From Eulemur rufifrons (taxonomy: Eukaryota; Chordata; Mammalia; Primates; Lemuridae), in NCBI RefSeq assembly GCF_041146395.1, contig NC_090999.1:70933001-70997000 (forward strand): a stretch of DNA of 64,000 bases, given 5' to 3'. Each line of letters opens with the position of its first letter. Within the stretch, counting starts at the first letter, position 1. A program made the translations under genes and the position numbers. Under the pieces are notes generated by a model. The model had not been told where the DNA came from. It saw only the letters and a list, made by a program, of their open reading frames with translations, and made no database searches. Positions 38,405 to 50,289 of this stretch are shown in pieces.

Positions 38405-39115
38405 GTGTATCAATTAATTTAACAAATATTTATTGATGATTCTCTATATTCTAGGCACTGTGTTAAGTACTGGGGGTATGGAAGTGAATAAGACATATAA
38501 AAAACCCTGCTCTCATAGAATTTATGGTCAGAAATTAACAAAGTAATAAGTAAAATAAGTCATATTGTAATGGGACTGAGTACTTTGGAGCAATAAAAGG
38601 GGAGTTGGGATGCCAGGAGCTTGGGGGAGGGTTGCACTTTTAATTAATAAGGTCCAGGAAGACTCACCGAGAAAGTGATAGTTGAGCAAAGACCTTAAAG
38701 GGCAGCAAGAGAGGAAACCGCATGGTAGGCAGAGGAACAGCAAGTTCAAAGACCGCCCACCCCCCACCCCCCCCACCCCCCGAAGAGGGAGCCTGTCTGT
38801 GTGAAGAAGAGAAAGGAGGGAGGAAGCTATTGTGCCGAAAAGACCATGAGGAAAAGGGTGGAGGGAGGAGAGATCCCTGGGGTAGGGTAGAGGTGGAAAG
38901 GGGGCTTCTACAGGGCTTTGCATGTCAGTGTAAGAATTCTCGCTTTTATTCTGCCTCAAGGGAGAAGTCACTGAGGAGTGGTAAGCACAGGAATGATATG
39001 AACTGCTTTACCTTTGAAAAGGCTCACCGTGATTGCTCTATGTTGAGAACAGATTATAAGGAGTCAAGGGCAAACGCAGGGAGATGAGTTAGGAGGCAGT
39101 TAAAATAACCGGGGC
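38405..39115 (-). repeat. L2 LINE 3' region (antisense)
   Basis: Antisense L2 block order: 'caaatatttattgatgattc', 'ctaggcactgtgttaagtac', 'ccctgctctcatagaattta', 'gaagactcaccgagaaagtg', 'gaacagcaagttcaaaga', 'cagggctttgcatgtcag', 'gaggcagttaaaataac'. The opposing open frames at 38528-38971 and 38722-39087 lie wholly within it and are not host genes. Confidence 0.8.
38754..38781 (-). other. G-quadruplex-type motif (C-run on plus strand)
   Basis: The plus strand has consecutive C-runs separated by single A bases (CCC A CCCCCC A, then runs of 8 and 6 C), so the minus strand has four G-runs of three or more with one-base loops. It lies inside the antisense L2. Confidence 0.85.
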
Positions 39116-40785
39116 ATACAAAGATAGTATCTATTTACTTACAGTGCACTTAATGCTGCATATATTGTATGCAGGGACCAAGTGCAAAGAGGCCATTTCT
39201 GTTGATTTTTCAATCTCTGATCTTTTCCCCTGGTGATTGAAATCCTACATGAAAGGGAAAGAAAAATCAATTACATGTTTCACATTTTTAAAGTCATTAC
39301 TGGTAATACTAACAATATGAAACTTGTGTGTATATGGCATTTTTTAGTTTCCAAGGCATTCTTACATATATTGCCACACCAGGCCTTCACAATTGCGTAC
39401 ATTGAATGGATAATAGCTTCGAGGTTTATAAGACATGCCCAGAATCACTTAGTGGTTCTTTCTCTTTTCAGGAGTGTGTGTATTAGCTTCGGTGAATATG
39501 TACAAACTAAGCAATAAGCAATAAGCAATAACCATCTATTTGTGGAGGAGGGGATTTGAGTACACTTAAAGAAATTTACTTTGCTGATGACTCATTAAGG
39601 CGTATATCTCTCATTGGTGGTGGCTGTGTTGTCAAGGTGAAAAAACTTAATTGTTATTGGAAGTGAATCAATGTAAATTGTTCAGAGGAGATTCTTTATA
39701 AAGAGGAACATTCCCAATTTTTTCCTTTTAAGTTCACCTTTTCTTTTCATAGGATTCACATATCTAAAGAGGAAATTTTAAAAAGTGTACTAAAACTGGA
39801 AGAACTCCCCAAATGTGGGGAGAATTATAATACCAAAAGATATTCAATTTTTGCTGAATAGAAATATTAGATACAATGTTGCCTTGAATATGTCAGAGTA
39901 TTTCAGGCAAAGATGATTTCACATATGAAATTTAAATAATGAGGCTTATGACATTTTACTTTTAACTTACAAGATACATTGAATACAATTAAAATATTCA
40001 AGTTATGTCAAGGAAAAAATAGCATAAATAACTTTTCTGTATGATTTAATTTAAATAAGTATATTGTGTATGTTTCAGAGAATCTAATTCAGAGATGAGA
40101 ACTTGTAGAAGTTGCTGTTATAGTAGTTGAGAATGCAGGGAGTATATTATATATTCAGAAATATATCATGTAACAGCTGTTGCAAAATTTGAATTAAAAA
40201 AACCTGAATGGGCAAATATACCTTTCTAGTCAAAGGGAATAATATATATCACTTGAATTGCATTCTTGAATTGCCATTTGTCTAGGAGATTGAATTTTTG
40301 AACATAATAGCAGAAAGGCAGATTAATATAGTGATGTTTGTGAAAAAATTTAAATGCTCAAGATAGGAATTTGAACTTATGGCTCACACAGTAGTAATCT
40401 ATTTCTTTTCAACAAATATGATTGTTGAAAAGATTAATATTTTATGTTGAAAGACCTACTTATTTGAATATGTTTCAATTATAATATTCCCCATTAAAGA
40501 TGTATTTTTTTCACTTTTCAGTTAAATAGCAATATGTGTAAAATGCATTTGATGTCCTGGCTAACAGCCTGACAAGCTTTTGCACTATGTAGAATGAATG
40601 GTAGGCAGAGTCCTTTTGAAATGTTCCTTTTGGACTTTTTGGTAGGGAATGGTTCTGGGGCAGCGGAGGGATTGGCGCCATGAGTGCCGTTTGAGACAGT
40701 GGTTTCTTGTTCTCTATTCTTGTCCTTTTTTATGTGGACCACTCTTTATATCCTCTTTATTCCTTCTCTCCTTTTTTTTTTTCTT
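39116..40785. other. Unclassified AT-rich non-coding DNA
   Basis: Mostly unassigned. A weak MIR-like antisense patch may exist near 39340-39455. A seven-base unit (AAGCAAT) is repeated three times at about 39509-39531. The frames at 39233-39517 (plus) and 40518-40742 (minus) have no domain support. Confidence 0.45.
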
Positions 40786-40787
40786 GT

Positions 40788-41050
40788 TCTGTTGATTTAA
40801 TTCATCCATTCAACAATTTTTATCAAGTGCCTACTATATGCCAAGAGTTATTCTAAGGAATAGAAATACAGTTCCCTCCTCTCTTGAATCTTGAGGAAGG
40901 TGGACAATAAACAAAGGAAACAAATGAAAATATTTGTTATGCATGGACCAAGAAAGAAACTAATGAGAGAGAGAGAGAGCAGTGTGTATTAGCACGGTGA
41001 GGGAAAGGCCTCACCTCCCAGGGAAGTTGAAACCTGAATGATAAGAAAGA
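40788..41050 (-). repeat. L2 LINE 3' region (antisense)
   Basis: Antisense L2 start: 'tcatccattcaacaattttt', 'caagtgcctactatatgcca', 'tggacaataaacaaagga', later 'gaaaggcctcacctcccagg'. A short (GA)n run lies at about 40968-40979. Confidence 0.75.
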
Positions 41051-41264
41051 GCTAGCTGTTTCTTTCTTCTCCTGACTTTTTTCCTTCAGTGTAGTCCACA
41101 GATTCATAATAGCTTCACTGCATTCACAGCTCTCCATCTGCCCAGAGTTGAAGTCAGTGGCATGCTCTACCTCGTCTTAGGGACATGCCGAAGATACTGA
41201 CACTGTCATTCCCTTATGTGCGTTTACTTTCTTACTTCCTGTTAAGAATCCACTGATTATTATG

Positions 41265-41510
41265 TATTTTAGAAGGCTTTCCTGATCCTTTCACCAACCC
41301 TTTGCTTCATCATCTTAATATCATACACCATATTTTTGCTGTAGTCATAGTCTTTATTCCATTGCCTTGCAATATTTGTCCTCCATCCCCTTCCAAAATG
41401 CCACACCCCACCTCCCCTCTATAAAAGCCAGGTTAGTATTATTTATATTCATCTTTGTTTTTCCGGAGGCTAACACAGTGTCTGAAGCCAATTAGTTTTA
41501 GTAAATGTGC
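41265..41510 (+). repeat. L2 LINE 3' end (diverged)
   Basis: Plus-strand L2-like blocks: 'agaaggctttcctgatcctt', 'tagtattatttatattcatc', 'ctaacacagtgtctgaagcc', 'agttttagtaaatgtgctg'. It lies opposite in orientation to the L2 at 40788-41050. Confidence 0.5.
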
Positions 41511-41514
41511 TGTA

Positions 41515-43035
41515 TTTTTTAACCAAATCAATAAATCGTATGATCTTACAGTGCTTGCTCCTATGATAACTTCAGCCCACAAATATATTCTTCTCTTTTC
41601 TAATACCTGAGTGATGAAATGAAAAAATAAAATGTAATATAAGTTACTTAATGAACTCTTGTCAATTAAGTAAAGTCTAAAAGGTACATTCAAAACTAGT
41701 TTCCTCTCTTTCACTATTTATATTTTTCTCAACCCAAGAGAGCAGGATGCTGAACCACAATTAGAATTAATCAAGAGAAACATTGAAGACATGTAGAAAA
41801 ACATCGTAATTATATATGTACTTTTAAACTGCAAAGTGAAATTAGATAAGTCATTTGAAGATCTGCATGCTTCATTTTAATGCAATCAATTATGTGGCTC
41901 ACCTTAAATTATAATGTAACACTGAGAAAAATACCATGGTTTTAAAAAATATTTTACATAGATGATGGCATCATACATGTACAAAAATCAGTATATTTAT
42001 AATTTTTCATGAAAAAAATTTTAAACATCATTTTAATGTAACATTTAAAAAGAAAATCATGTTTTTGACATTTAGTTGGACATACTTTTATTTGCCCACC
42101 TCTAAGATGGAATGGAATAAATCATAGTGAATTCATTCTTATAGTTGTGAACTGTTTGCCATCTTTTTCATTTATTAATTTAAGAAAATGTAAGTATCAT
42201 CAATTTGCAGATTAGATTCATTGCCTCCAAATATCATGGCATTTTTTCACTATTTCTGGTAGAGTCGTTTTTAAGTCTGCATATGATTTCATCATTTTTA
42301 AAATAATAATCATAGAGAATGGCCATTACATTCTTTGGATATAACTTACTCTGGAAAAGGGGGAAAAATATGAACAACACAAATGCTAAGTTTGTTTTCT
42401 ATAAAAGTAGCCACATTTAAAGACCATTTTTATATTGTTCCTTCTAAAATTGTCAATTACTAGACAGTAAAAGATAAATTCAACTGAATATGGTGGAGAG
42501 AAAGGAAGAAAAGATTTTAAGATCATTTAATAATTTCTTAACTTTTCTTCATGCTTGGCAGAGAAATTAATTTAAACTCTTAAGGTTTTAGTTAAATGAC
42601 ACATTTTATTATTTAAAAGAAAAATGTAGTATCGTCATTGTCCTCTTGAGGTAGATGCCTGTTTTTACTTTGTTTTTAATTTACTGTGAGTTCAAAAGGA
42701 ATAGTTGTTTCATAATAAGTTTCTGTTCATGATCAGTAAATAAAAATGAGAAGGAAACAGTGAAGATAGGGCAGAGTTGCAGCTTCTGCTTCATATTCTA
42801 ATCCATTAGTGACACACACATATCATGAATGTCTTTATTCTTGATTCAAAATCTTGATTAAGATGGAAGAGTTTCTGGTTTTTCATCTTTAACTATTCTT
42901 TAATATGGGAAAATCGACAGTGATGGATTGACTAATATGTAATAAGTACAGAATCAGAGATCTGGAAATAATCCTTGAAATATCACCTCCAATTCCCTAA
43001 ATCTCAGAAGAAGTACACCTAAGTGTTTGAATTCC
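41515..43035. other. Unclassified AT-rich non-coding DNA
   Basis: Nothing assignable to a gene or repeat family. Confidence 0.5.
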
Positions 43036-43059
43036 TAAAGATCTTCAAAGAAAATTTCA

Positions 43060-43265
43060 TTACTTTTTTATTGTGAAATATATCATACATACAGATCCAT
43101 GTATAGAGCTTAGACAGCTTAAAGAATAGCTATAACCTCCTATGGAACCACCACTAAAGTAAAAAAAAAAAAAAAATATATATATATATAGATAGATAGA
43201 TAGATAGATAGAATATTACTAGCATCCCAGAAGCCCTCTCCATGTAAAATTTCATTTACTTTCTA
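43060..43265 (+). repeat. Old interspersed repeat split by a compound microsatellite
   Basis: The flanks 'tgaaatatatcatacataca' and 'attactagcatcccagaagc' resemble one recalled mammalian repeat, probably an old L1 3' region, with the microsatellite between them. The family is uncertain. Confidence 0.45.
43161..43212. repeat. Compound microsatellite A16-(TA)n-(GATA)n
   Basis: An A-run (43161-43176) is followed by TA units (43177-43190) and GATA units to 43212. It is directly visible. Confidence 0.95.
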
Positions 43266-43599
43266 TCAAAACCAGTTCCAGTTTTTTTCAAAGTTTTTAT
43301 TTAAGGATTCCATATGGAATTGTTATTTCTTTTTCCTAAAATTTCAGGAATTTGTTATTGGAAAGAGTTAAACTCTATAGGCTAGAGGTATTTCTATTTC
43401 TGATACTTTGAAATGCATTTGGTGGCTGAAAGTAAAAGTGTATCATTTAGATAATTGTGCCAGTTGCAGTTGGTGAATGAGGTGTGGAGAGCGTCCTTAG
43501 TTCTATCTTCAAATTGCAGAGGCTTCAGATGAAAAGTTATAGAGGCTTGAGTGAAAACTCAATCCAGCCATGTATTTTAAAATATGTATCAAGACTAAA

Positions 43600-43965
43600 G
43601 AGGTTTTATCCAATGATTTAAATAGTGGTTTAATATCAGAAAATCTATTTAGGTAATTCCCCACATTAATAGATTAAAGGAGGAAAAAAACATTATTTTC
43701 TTAATAGTTTCACAAAAGATATTTAATAAAATTCAGTGTCGTGGCGTGATAAAAACTCTCAACAAGCTAGGAATAGAAAGGAACTTTATTAACTAGGTAC
43801 AGATTATCTACCAAGATCCACAGCAAACATTATACTTGATGCTGAAACATTAGATATATCCTCTTTACCATCAGAAATGAGACATATCTACTCCCACTGC
43901 TTCTGTTAACCATTATACTAGAAGGTCTAGCCAGAGCAATAAAACAAGAAAAATAAAAGTTGAAA
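43600..43965 (+). repeat. Old L1 LINE ORF2 fragment (reverse-transcriptase region)
   Basis: Contains L1 ORF2-like blocks: 'aaactctcaacaagctagga', 'cagcaaacattatacttgat', 'ctactcccactgcttctgtt', 'agaaggtctagccagagcaa'. The reading frame is destroyed. Confidence 0.8.
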
Positions 43966-43969
43966 TGTT

Positions 43970-45300
43970 ATATACATATCTAAATTAAAATCAATATGTG
44001 TATATATTATTTATAATTTTATATATAAATTAATGTCCATTAAAATTAATACACTGTCTTTTCTTTGAGAAAACATTGATTCAAACTATTTTTCAATAAT
44101 GATGCTTCAAAGGAAAGAGAATTATATTATCTTTATTTGTTGCTTATGATTATATATCATTTGTTTCTATTCAAAAGTGTTGACGTTGATGGAGAAAACA
44201 TGGGCAAAATGAAGTCCAGACAAAATAATGATTGTTTATTTTGTCTTGGATACTTTTGTCCTAAACATTCTTCATTTAAAATGTATTGACTTTGACATAG
44301 TATATTCCTACAGCAATGATAACTTAAAGAGGAATTCCTATACAAAAGTGGTTATAATACCTTGGATTCCACAAACTTTTATCTTACTGTCATATAAGAT
44401 TATATAATTGTGGTAGTAGTATAGTATGTAATTTGGGATTAGGTTCAGCTGCATAGAGCAAAACAAGTGAAAATATCTTCAATAAAATAAAAGTTAATTT
44501 CTATCACATATCAAAGAATTTTTGAGCTAAGGTGATATATATACGCATTCATCAGGGACTGGCCTTCTCCCAGCTCGCCACTCTTCCATCTATGATATAA
44601 CCCCTGTCCTCATGGTCTAAGACAGCTGTTAAACCTCCAGTCATCACTTGCCCTGTTTAGCCAACAGGATAGTAGAAGGGGCAAAGAAGGGCACACAAAC
44701 AAAACTTTGCCACATGGCTTTACTTATCTGAAGTTGAGGCTGGGACATGTCATCTTTTAATTGAACAACAATATGACCAGCTAAAAATTAGGGTTCTTGT
44801 GATGAAGGCAGAAGGGGAAGAGGAATATTTCAAAGGCTATTGTCACTGTTTTAAGGTGATATTTTCATGTAATAATTAAGTCAATTTAATTGTTGGAAGG
44901 TTAGAAGAAACATACTCTTTACTTGATTTTACCGTGTCCCTTTTAGTATAGTAATGGTGTATCATCGAGCTGGATGTTTTAAGATAATTTTGTCATTATG
45001 AGTAGTAAACAAACTAGCATGAAACAAGAAATAACATACATAATAAGCTTCATTAAAATTCAGTTATTTAGAGTGAAATTGCCTAATTCTTTCAGGCACC
45101 TTATGCTAACAAATTGTACTTAGCATAATTGCTGGGTTAATACTATCTCTTTTTCCAGATTAAATATTTTTGATTTGCATTTATTATAACAGTTGTCCTC
45201 TGCACTCAGGATAATAGCACACTGTTTATTTATATATTCTAGGACCCAGAATTAAACCTTGCTTTTTGTACCATCTCCACCTGCTCATTCTCAAATGTTT
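43970..45300. other. Unclassified DNA with a possible unnamed old repeat
   Basis: Around 44450-44750 the text ('taggttcagctgcatagagc', 'cacttgccctgtttagccaa', 'ccacatggctttacttatct') resembles an old mammalian repeat I cannot name. The rest is AT-rich with no assignment. The reverse frame at 44157-44345 has no domain. Confidence 0.35.
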
Positions 45301-45302
45301 AG

Positions 45303-45308
<6 letters not shown>

Positions 45309-45333
<25 letters not shown>
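45309..45333. repeat. (CA)n dinucleotide microsatellite
   Basis: An uninterrupted AC/CA run of about 12 units is directly visible. Confidence 0.95.
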
Positions 45334-45719
45334 GTTATTTATTCACTTTGTAGCATAAGGATCATTATTTCCTCATTATTTTCAAAAACAAACCCAAACT
45401 AAGTAGTTATCAAAACATGTGAGGTCTGTAGTTTTTCTGTTCTTTGAAGATCTTGGCAGTTTTGTTGTTTGTTCATAAAAACTTAAAGATATTTAAAAGT
45501 TAAAAAACAGAGACATGAATTTTAAGGCCTTAAGCAAGTTTAGGAAGCATTCTCAACTAGTTATCACTCTATTTCATAACTTTACTGAGGAACATAAATA
45601 AAAAGTTGTGAAAATATGGATCACCTCTTAAAAGTATTTCTAAATTTGGACATAATCAAAAATCTCACTAGGACTTTTTTAATTTGAAAATATAAATTCA
45701 TTCATTTGTTTTGAAAAAT

Positions 45720-46130
45720 AAGCTGGAGATAATAGTAACCAACAAAATATTGACTAATAAAGCAAAAGGAACTTGAATTGTCAGGTGTCAAAGAGTATTC
45801 ATTATAAAATTAAAACCTGACGACCAAATGGATAGTTAGATCAACGAAAGAGCATATACATCTGAAAAATAGGCTTAAATTTATAAGCCTTGAAATAGCA
45901 TGTGTCAAGACTATCTATATAGGATTTAATATGGCCATACAAAAAATTGGGTAACTATTTGTGAAAAATAAAAGTTTATTCCTGTTGTATGCCATAAACA
46001 AAAATATATTTCAGATGGATCCAAAAGTAATTGATAACAATGAATCAGAACCACGATTCTGATTCTCAGGATGGGAGAAGGATTTAAAAATGGGAGGAAA
46101 ATACAAAGGAAAAAAATGTTAATAATTTGA
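45720..46130 (+). repeat. Old L1 LINE ORF2 fragment (middle)
   Basis: Diverged L1 ORF2 order: 'ttgggtaactatttgtgaaa', 'gttgtatgccataaacaaaa', 'atttcagatggatccaaaag', 'gggagaaggatttaaaaatg'. It lies collinear with the pieces at 43600 and 46880. Confidence 0.6.
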
Positions 46131-46870
46131 TTTCACAAAAATACAACCTAAATTTATGTATATGTATAATACATCCACATACATGTAAATACATGGAAAA
46201 GAGACTGAAGTATACACACAAAATTGTGAGGAAAAGTTACCTTTATTTCAGGAATGGGGTGCTGTGTGAGTCGGTGTTTGTCAGTTTACTCCAAGAATTG
46301 CAATGTTGTTTTAAGTCTGAAACAATGACAGTGTAATGAGTAAATGCATTATTTATTGAATCAAAACAATTAGGAATGTGAGAAAAAGCAAACAATGAGT
46401 GCATAGGCTGTATCAAATGACTTTTATGAGCCATACCTTGAGAGAGACATAACTTCTCCATTCAATATACACAATGATGTTAGGATTTGGTAGTTTGCCA
46501 GAATCTGGGAACAGTCTTATTACACCATCAGGGATTATTCTAAGGGAAGAGGAAAAAGAGAAAAAAAAATTATCAATATGATTCTAAGAAGCACGTCAGG
46601 ACACTAGGTGAAAAGTCTTGCCGCTTGGTCAGTGGTAACGGTGTTCTACATGCAGGTCTAACTAATATTTTAAAGAAACATTAGAGCCGAAGGTCCCACT
46701 GACCAAATGTGACCTAGTACATGTTAAAACACTTTAATATTTCTAGAATTGTGGTTTTTTGCATTGAATATGAACATTTACTGTGATGATTTTCTGTTTT
46801 TTTCCCTCCCTGAAAAGTTACTATTTGAGAGTAAAACTAATGGTCAAAGCAAACAGGAGGAAAAAAAAAA
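46131..46870. other. Unclassified AT-rich non-coding DNA
   Basis: Nothing assignable. Overlapping opposite frames at 46127-46336 and 46243-46461 have no domain. Confidence 0.45.
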
Positions 46871-46879
46871 GAACTTCAA

Positions 46880-47965
46880 CCCAACCTCACAGCTTATATA
46901 AAAACTTAGAGAAAATAGATCACAGAGTTAAATGTAAAACATAAAACTACAAAAGTTTTGGGAAAAAAACTAGGAGAAAATTTTTAGGATCTAGGGTTAG
47001 ACAAAAAAGTTCTTAAACTTGACACTAAAAGCACAATCTATAAAAAAAAACAAAAATTAGTAACTTGAACCTCATCAAAACTGAAAACTTTTTCTCTGCA
47101 AAGGACCCTTTGAAAAGGATGTAAATACAAGCTGTAGGGTGGGAGAAAACACTTTCAAACCACATATCCAACAAAGACCTTATATCTAGAATATAAAACA
47201 AGATCTCAGAATTCAGCAGTAAAAAAAAAATCCAATTTGAAAGTGTACAAAAATCATGAATAGATATTTCACTAAAAGGACATATAGATGGCAAATAAAC
47301 ACACAAGAAGATGCTCAACATCATTACCCATTAGGGAAATGCAAATTAAAAGCACAATGAGGTATTGCTATACACCTATTTTGAAATTTAGAAATAGTGA
47401 TAACACCAAATGCTGGCCAAGCAAGATGGGAGAAGTGGATCACTTACACGTTGCTAGTGGAAATCTAAAATGGTACAGCCCCTCTGGAAAAGAGTGACAG
47501 TTTCTCACAAAATGACCATATGACTTATCAATTGCACTCTAGATATGGAAATTTATGTTCACACAAAAACTTGTACATGCATGTTCACAGCACTTTTATT
47601 TGTAGAAGCTAAAAACTAAAAGACAATCCAAATGTCCTTCAAAGGTACGTAAACTCTGGTACATCTGTACCATGGAAGAAGGCTCAGCAGTAAATTGATA
47701 CATGCAATTTGGATGGATCTCACAGAATGATGCTGAGTGAAAGAAACCAATCTCAGTTTACCCACTATAGGATTCAGCATATATAACATTCTTGAAATGA
47801 CAAGCTTCTGGAGATGGAGAACAGATCTCCTAGCCGTACTAGTTATTGTAGTCATGCAAGATGTTACCATGGGGGAAACTGGGTGAAGCGTATAGGAGAT
47901 CTTTCCGTATTATTTCTTCCAACTGTGTATGTGAGTCTGCAATGATCTAAAACAGAACAAAAAAC
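46880..47965 (+). repeat. Old L1 LINE ORF2 C-terminal and 3' fragment
   Basis: Recognisable L1 blocks in order: 'cttgaacctcatcaaaactg', 'acaagaagatgctcaacatc', 'gggaaatgcaaattaaaagc', 'catgcatgttcacagcactt', 'caaatgtccttcaaaggtac', 'ggatggatctcacagaatga', ending near 'gcaatgatctaaaacagaac'. It is heavily decayed. The frames at 47025-47870 are relics or antisense artefacts. Confidence 0.85.
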
Positions 47966-47999
47966 TAATCGTCCCTTAAACATAAGGGAAAAGGGACAA

Positions 48000-48120
48000 A
48001 AGACTCATCAATGTGTTTAAGTAACTTGCCCAGGGTTCTACAACATATGAACAGCAGAGATTAGATTTGAACTCAGGACTTGAAAGTTTGTCTGTGTTTC
48101 CACAACACACCACTCTTGAA
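48000..48120 (-). repeat. MIR SINE fragment (antisense)
   Basis: Antisense MIR core: 'aagtaacttgcccagggttc', 'cagagattagatttgaactc', 'aggacttgaaagtttgtct'. Confidence 0.7.
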
Positions 48121-48224
48121 GTAAATGGCAGTAGTTTTTACATGCAGGACTTGGAGCTCTCTCTCTAAACTAGCAAAGAAAACTGAGATCAAATCTTAGG
48201 TTGTGGTCAAATTCTCCTCAACTT

Positions 48225-48390
48225 GTGTTGCCCAAAATGTCTGACACTGTTTCACAAATATCACAATATCCCCTGGGAATCTTGACAAAATGCAGATACT
48301 CATTCAGTTAGTCTCGGGCAAGTCCTGAGACTGCATTTCTAATAAGCTCCCACGTGATCCTAAAGCTGCAGTTCGTGAACTACACATTGA
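48225..48390 (+). mobile_element. MER5A-like hAT-Charlie transposon relic
   Basis: Matches the recalled MER5A outline: 'atcccctgggaatcttgaca', 'aaatgcagatactcattcag', 'ctgagactgcatttctaata', 'agctcccacgtgatcctaaa'. It is diverged and has no coding capacity. Confidence 0.65.
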
Positions 48391-48399
48391 GCAGCTATT

Positions 48400-49440
48400 T
48401 GTAACTAAGGTGAATTTTAAATTGGCCTATAACAAACAGCGTTTTAGATGTGGTTAGGATGCCACATTCCAGGGTCTCATGGAATGGAAGAGAAGGAAGG
48501 CACCGTCAGGGTTTAGTTAAGTATGGGGATCTAATTCATAAGGGAAACAGGAATATGCTTTATTTATATACATTTATACCATTGAAGGGAAAACGATTGA
48601 CAGGCATTTTGAGTGTGGAAAGAGAAAAGCAGAGTTAAAGCATAATGTTAAAGTGATGCTGTGTGGTCAGTTGCTAGAATAACAGCTGTTTGTTGTAAAT
48701 GTAATGTCTACTTTCTACATTCATGTGTAAGGGAAATCACTGATAAGGTAGGAAGTTTATTGTGTCTACACCCGAGACTGCCATCAAATCTGAAGCCTCC
48801 GTTTCTATCCATTTAGGTATTTGGGGACTTGATTTGTCCTGTTATCTAAACTAATTAAGATCAGAACATCCATTGCTTCCATTTATTCAGGAGTACACGT
48901 TTTCCTTTTGTATTACTAAGTAGCATGAAGATGTTGTACCAAAGAGTTTTAGATACCCTACTTTCAAATTCATTCCTTAATTATTAATGCTTTTATCAGG
49001 CTTTATGAAAGGTGCCATGTTTCCTGAAGTAACTAAAACTTGATATGGCTTTATGTTATGATGGGAAATTAATAAATGAGGGTGAGAACTGGGGAAATGA
49101 AGTGTGAAATTGTGTGGTATTTCAAAGTGTGAGCTTCCTTTGTGATCTATATTTTATCATGTACTAGCTCACATTTGATGATGCATTTGCTCATGGGTCA
49201 ACAAGCCCTTAGGTTGTAGTAGGTTTTTTTTTTTTTTTTTTAATCAGCCCGCAGTGTATAATACTGTATAACTATACCACTAACTAAGCTGTAAGACTTG
49301 TTTGATGGGGTGTTGTGCTGAATTTCTTCTTAGGACCAAGTTGATGCTTTTTTTCCTTTTCCTCCTCCCATAAAATAGTCCCCAATGGTGAAAACAATAA
49401 TGACATACACAGCTACCCTTAAGAAACTTACATTCTCACT
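48400..49440. other. Unclassified non-coding DNA
   Basis: Nothing assignable except an 18-base T-run at 49224-49241. The open frame at 48450-48638 has no domain. Confidence 0.45.
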
Positions 49441-49444
49441 GCCC

Positions 49445-49795
49445 TCCTGCAGTGAGAGTATTGTCCCCAACCTCCACTTCAGCCTCCACATCGCTGCCAA
49501 AATGATCTAAAACACACATCTGCTGCACGAAGATTAAATAGCTAGGCATAGATCATGAGGTCCTTTCTGCATGGACTCCTGTCCTTCTCTCCTGCCTTAT
49601 TTCCCATCCCTACCCACTTCCAGTGTTCCTTGTGCTCTAGTTGTACTTAACTACTTGTTTTTAGAGCTCAGCTTGCTCTCTACTGTCTCAAGGCTGACCG
49701 ATAGGCTGTTTCCTCTATTGGGGATGCTTTTTCTCCACTACCAGCTGGGGTGCTCAGGTGAGATACCTCTTCCTCCTTGAAGGTGCCTGTCCCAG
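49445..49795 (+). repeat. L2 LINE 3' region (diverged)
   Basis: Plus-strand L2-like order: 'cctccacatcgctgccaaaa', 'gatctaaaacacacatctg', 'cttatttcccatccctaccc', 'tattggggatgctttttctc'. The open frame at 49571-49780 lies within it. Confidence 0.55.
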
Positions 49796-49796
49796 T

Positions 49797-50285
49797 CAAG
49801 GTTGTTAGGCTTCAAGGAGTAGAAACCCACAAACAAAAGTGTTTATATAAATGAAAGAGCAGGCCACTTCATGGACATCCCAGGGTAGGGCAGCAAACAT
49901 AGGTCAGACTTTGGGGATAGAAGAGGACAGTCAAGAACCAACGTTGCTCACTTCCTCTCATGATGTTGCCTGGTCTCTAGCTCTTTTCTCTCTGTGCCTG
50001 TTCCCTTCTTCTCTTTTCATCTGCAAAGTGGTGTTCTGACTTCTCTACTGTTCTGTCACTTCACCTTGCTCATGGCTTTGGCTTACCCTGATGTCAATTT
50101 GGCCCTGACTCTACCTGAATTTTCAACTCAACTAAGATCTCCTTTTCCCAATTTCAAATTACCAGGGAGAGATATTTGGAGGGGCCCAGTTAAGTCAAGT
50201 GGCCAATTAGCTGCAGCTGGTGAATAGGGTCATACCTTACATGGGTCACACCTTTCCAGGCTGAGAAGGTGTGATTGGTCCTCCT
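49797..50285. repeat. Possible unnamed old mammalian repeat
   Basis: The start ('aaggagtagaaacccacaaa', 'cacttcatggacatcccagg') and the later 'cagctggtgaatagggtcat' resemble a diverged mammalian interspersed repeat that I cannot name. No coding evidence in the frames at 49851-50227. Confidence 0.3.
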
Positions 50286-50289
50286 GCTC

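Noticed and set aside
38528..39087. Opposing 147- and 121-residue frames
   Set aside because: Both lie in an antisense L2 with a C-run; frames on both strands over the same DNA with low-complexity proline content are not genes.
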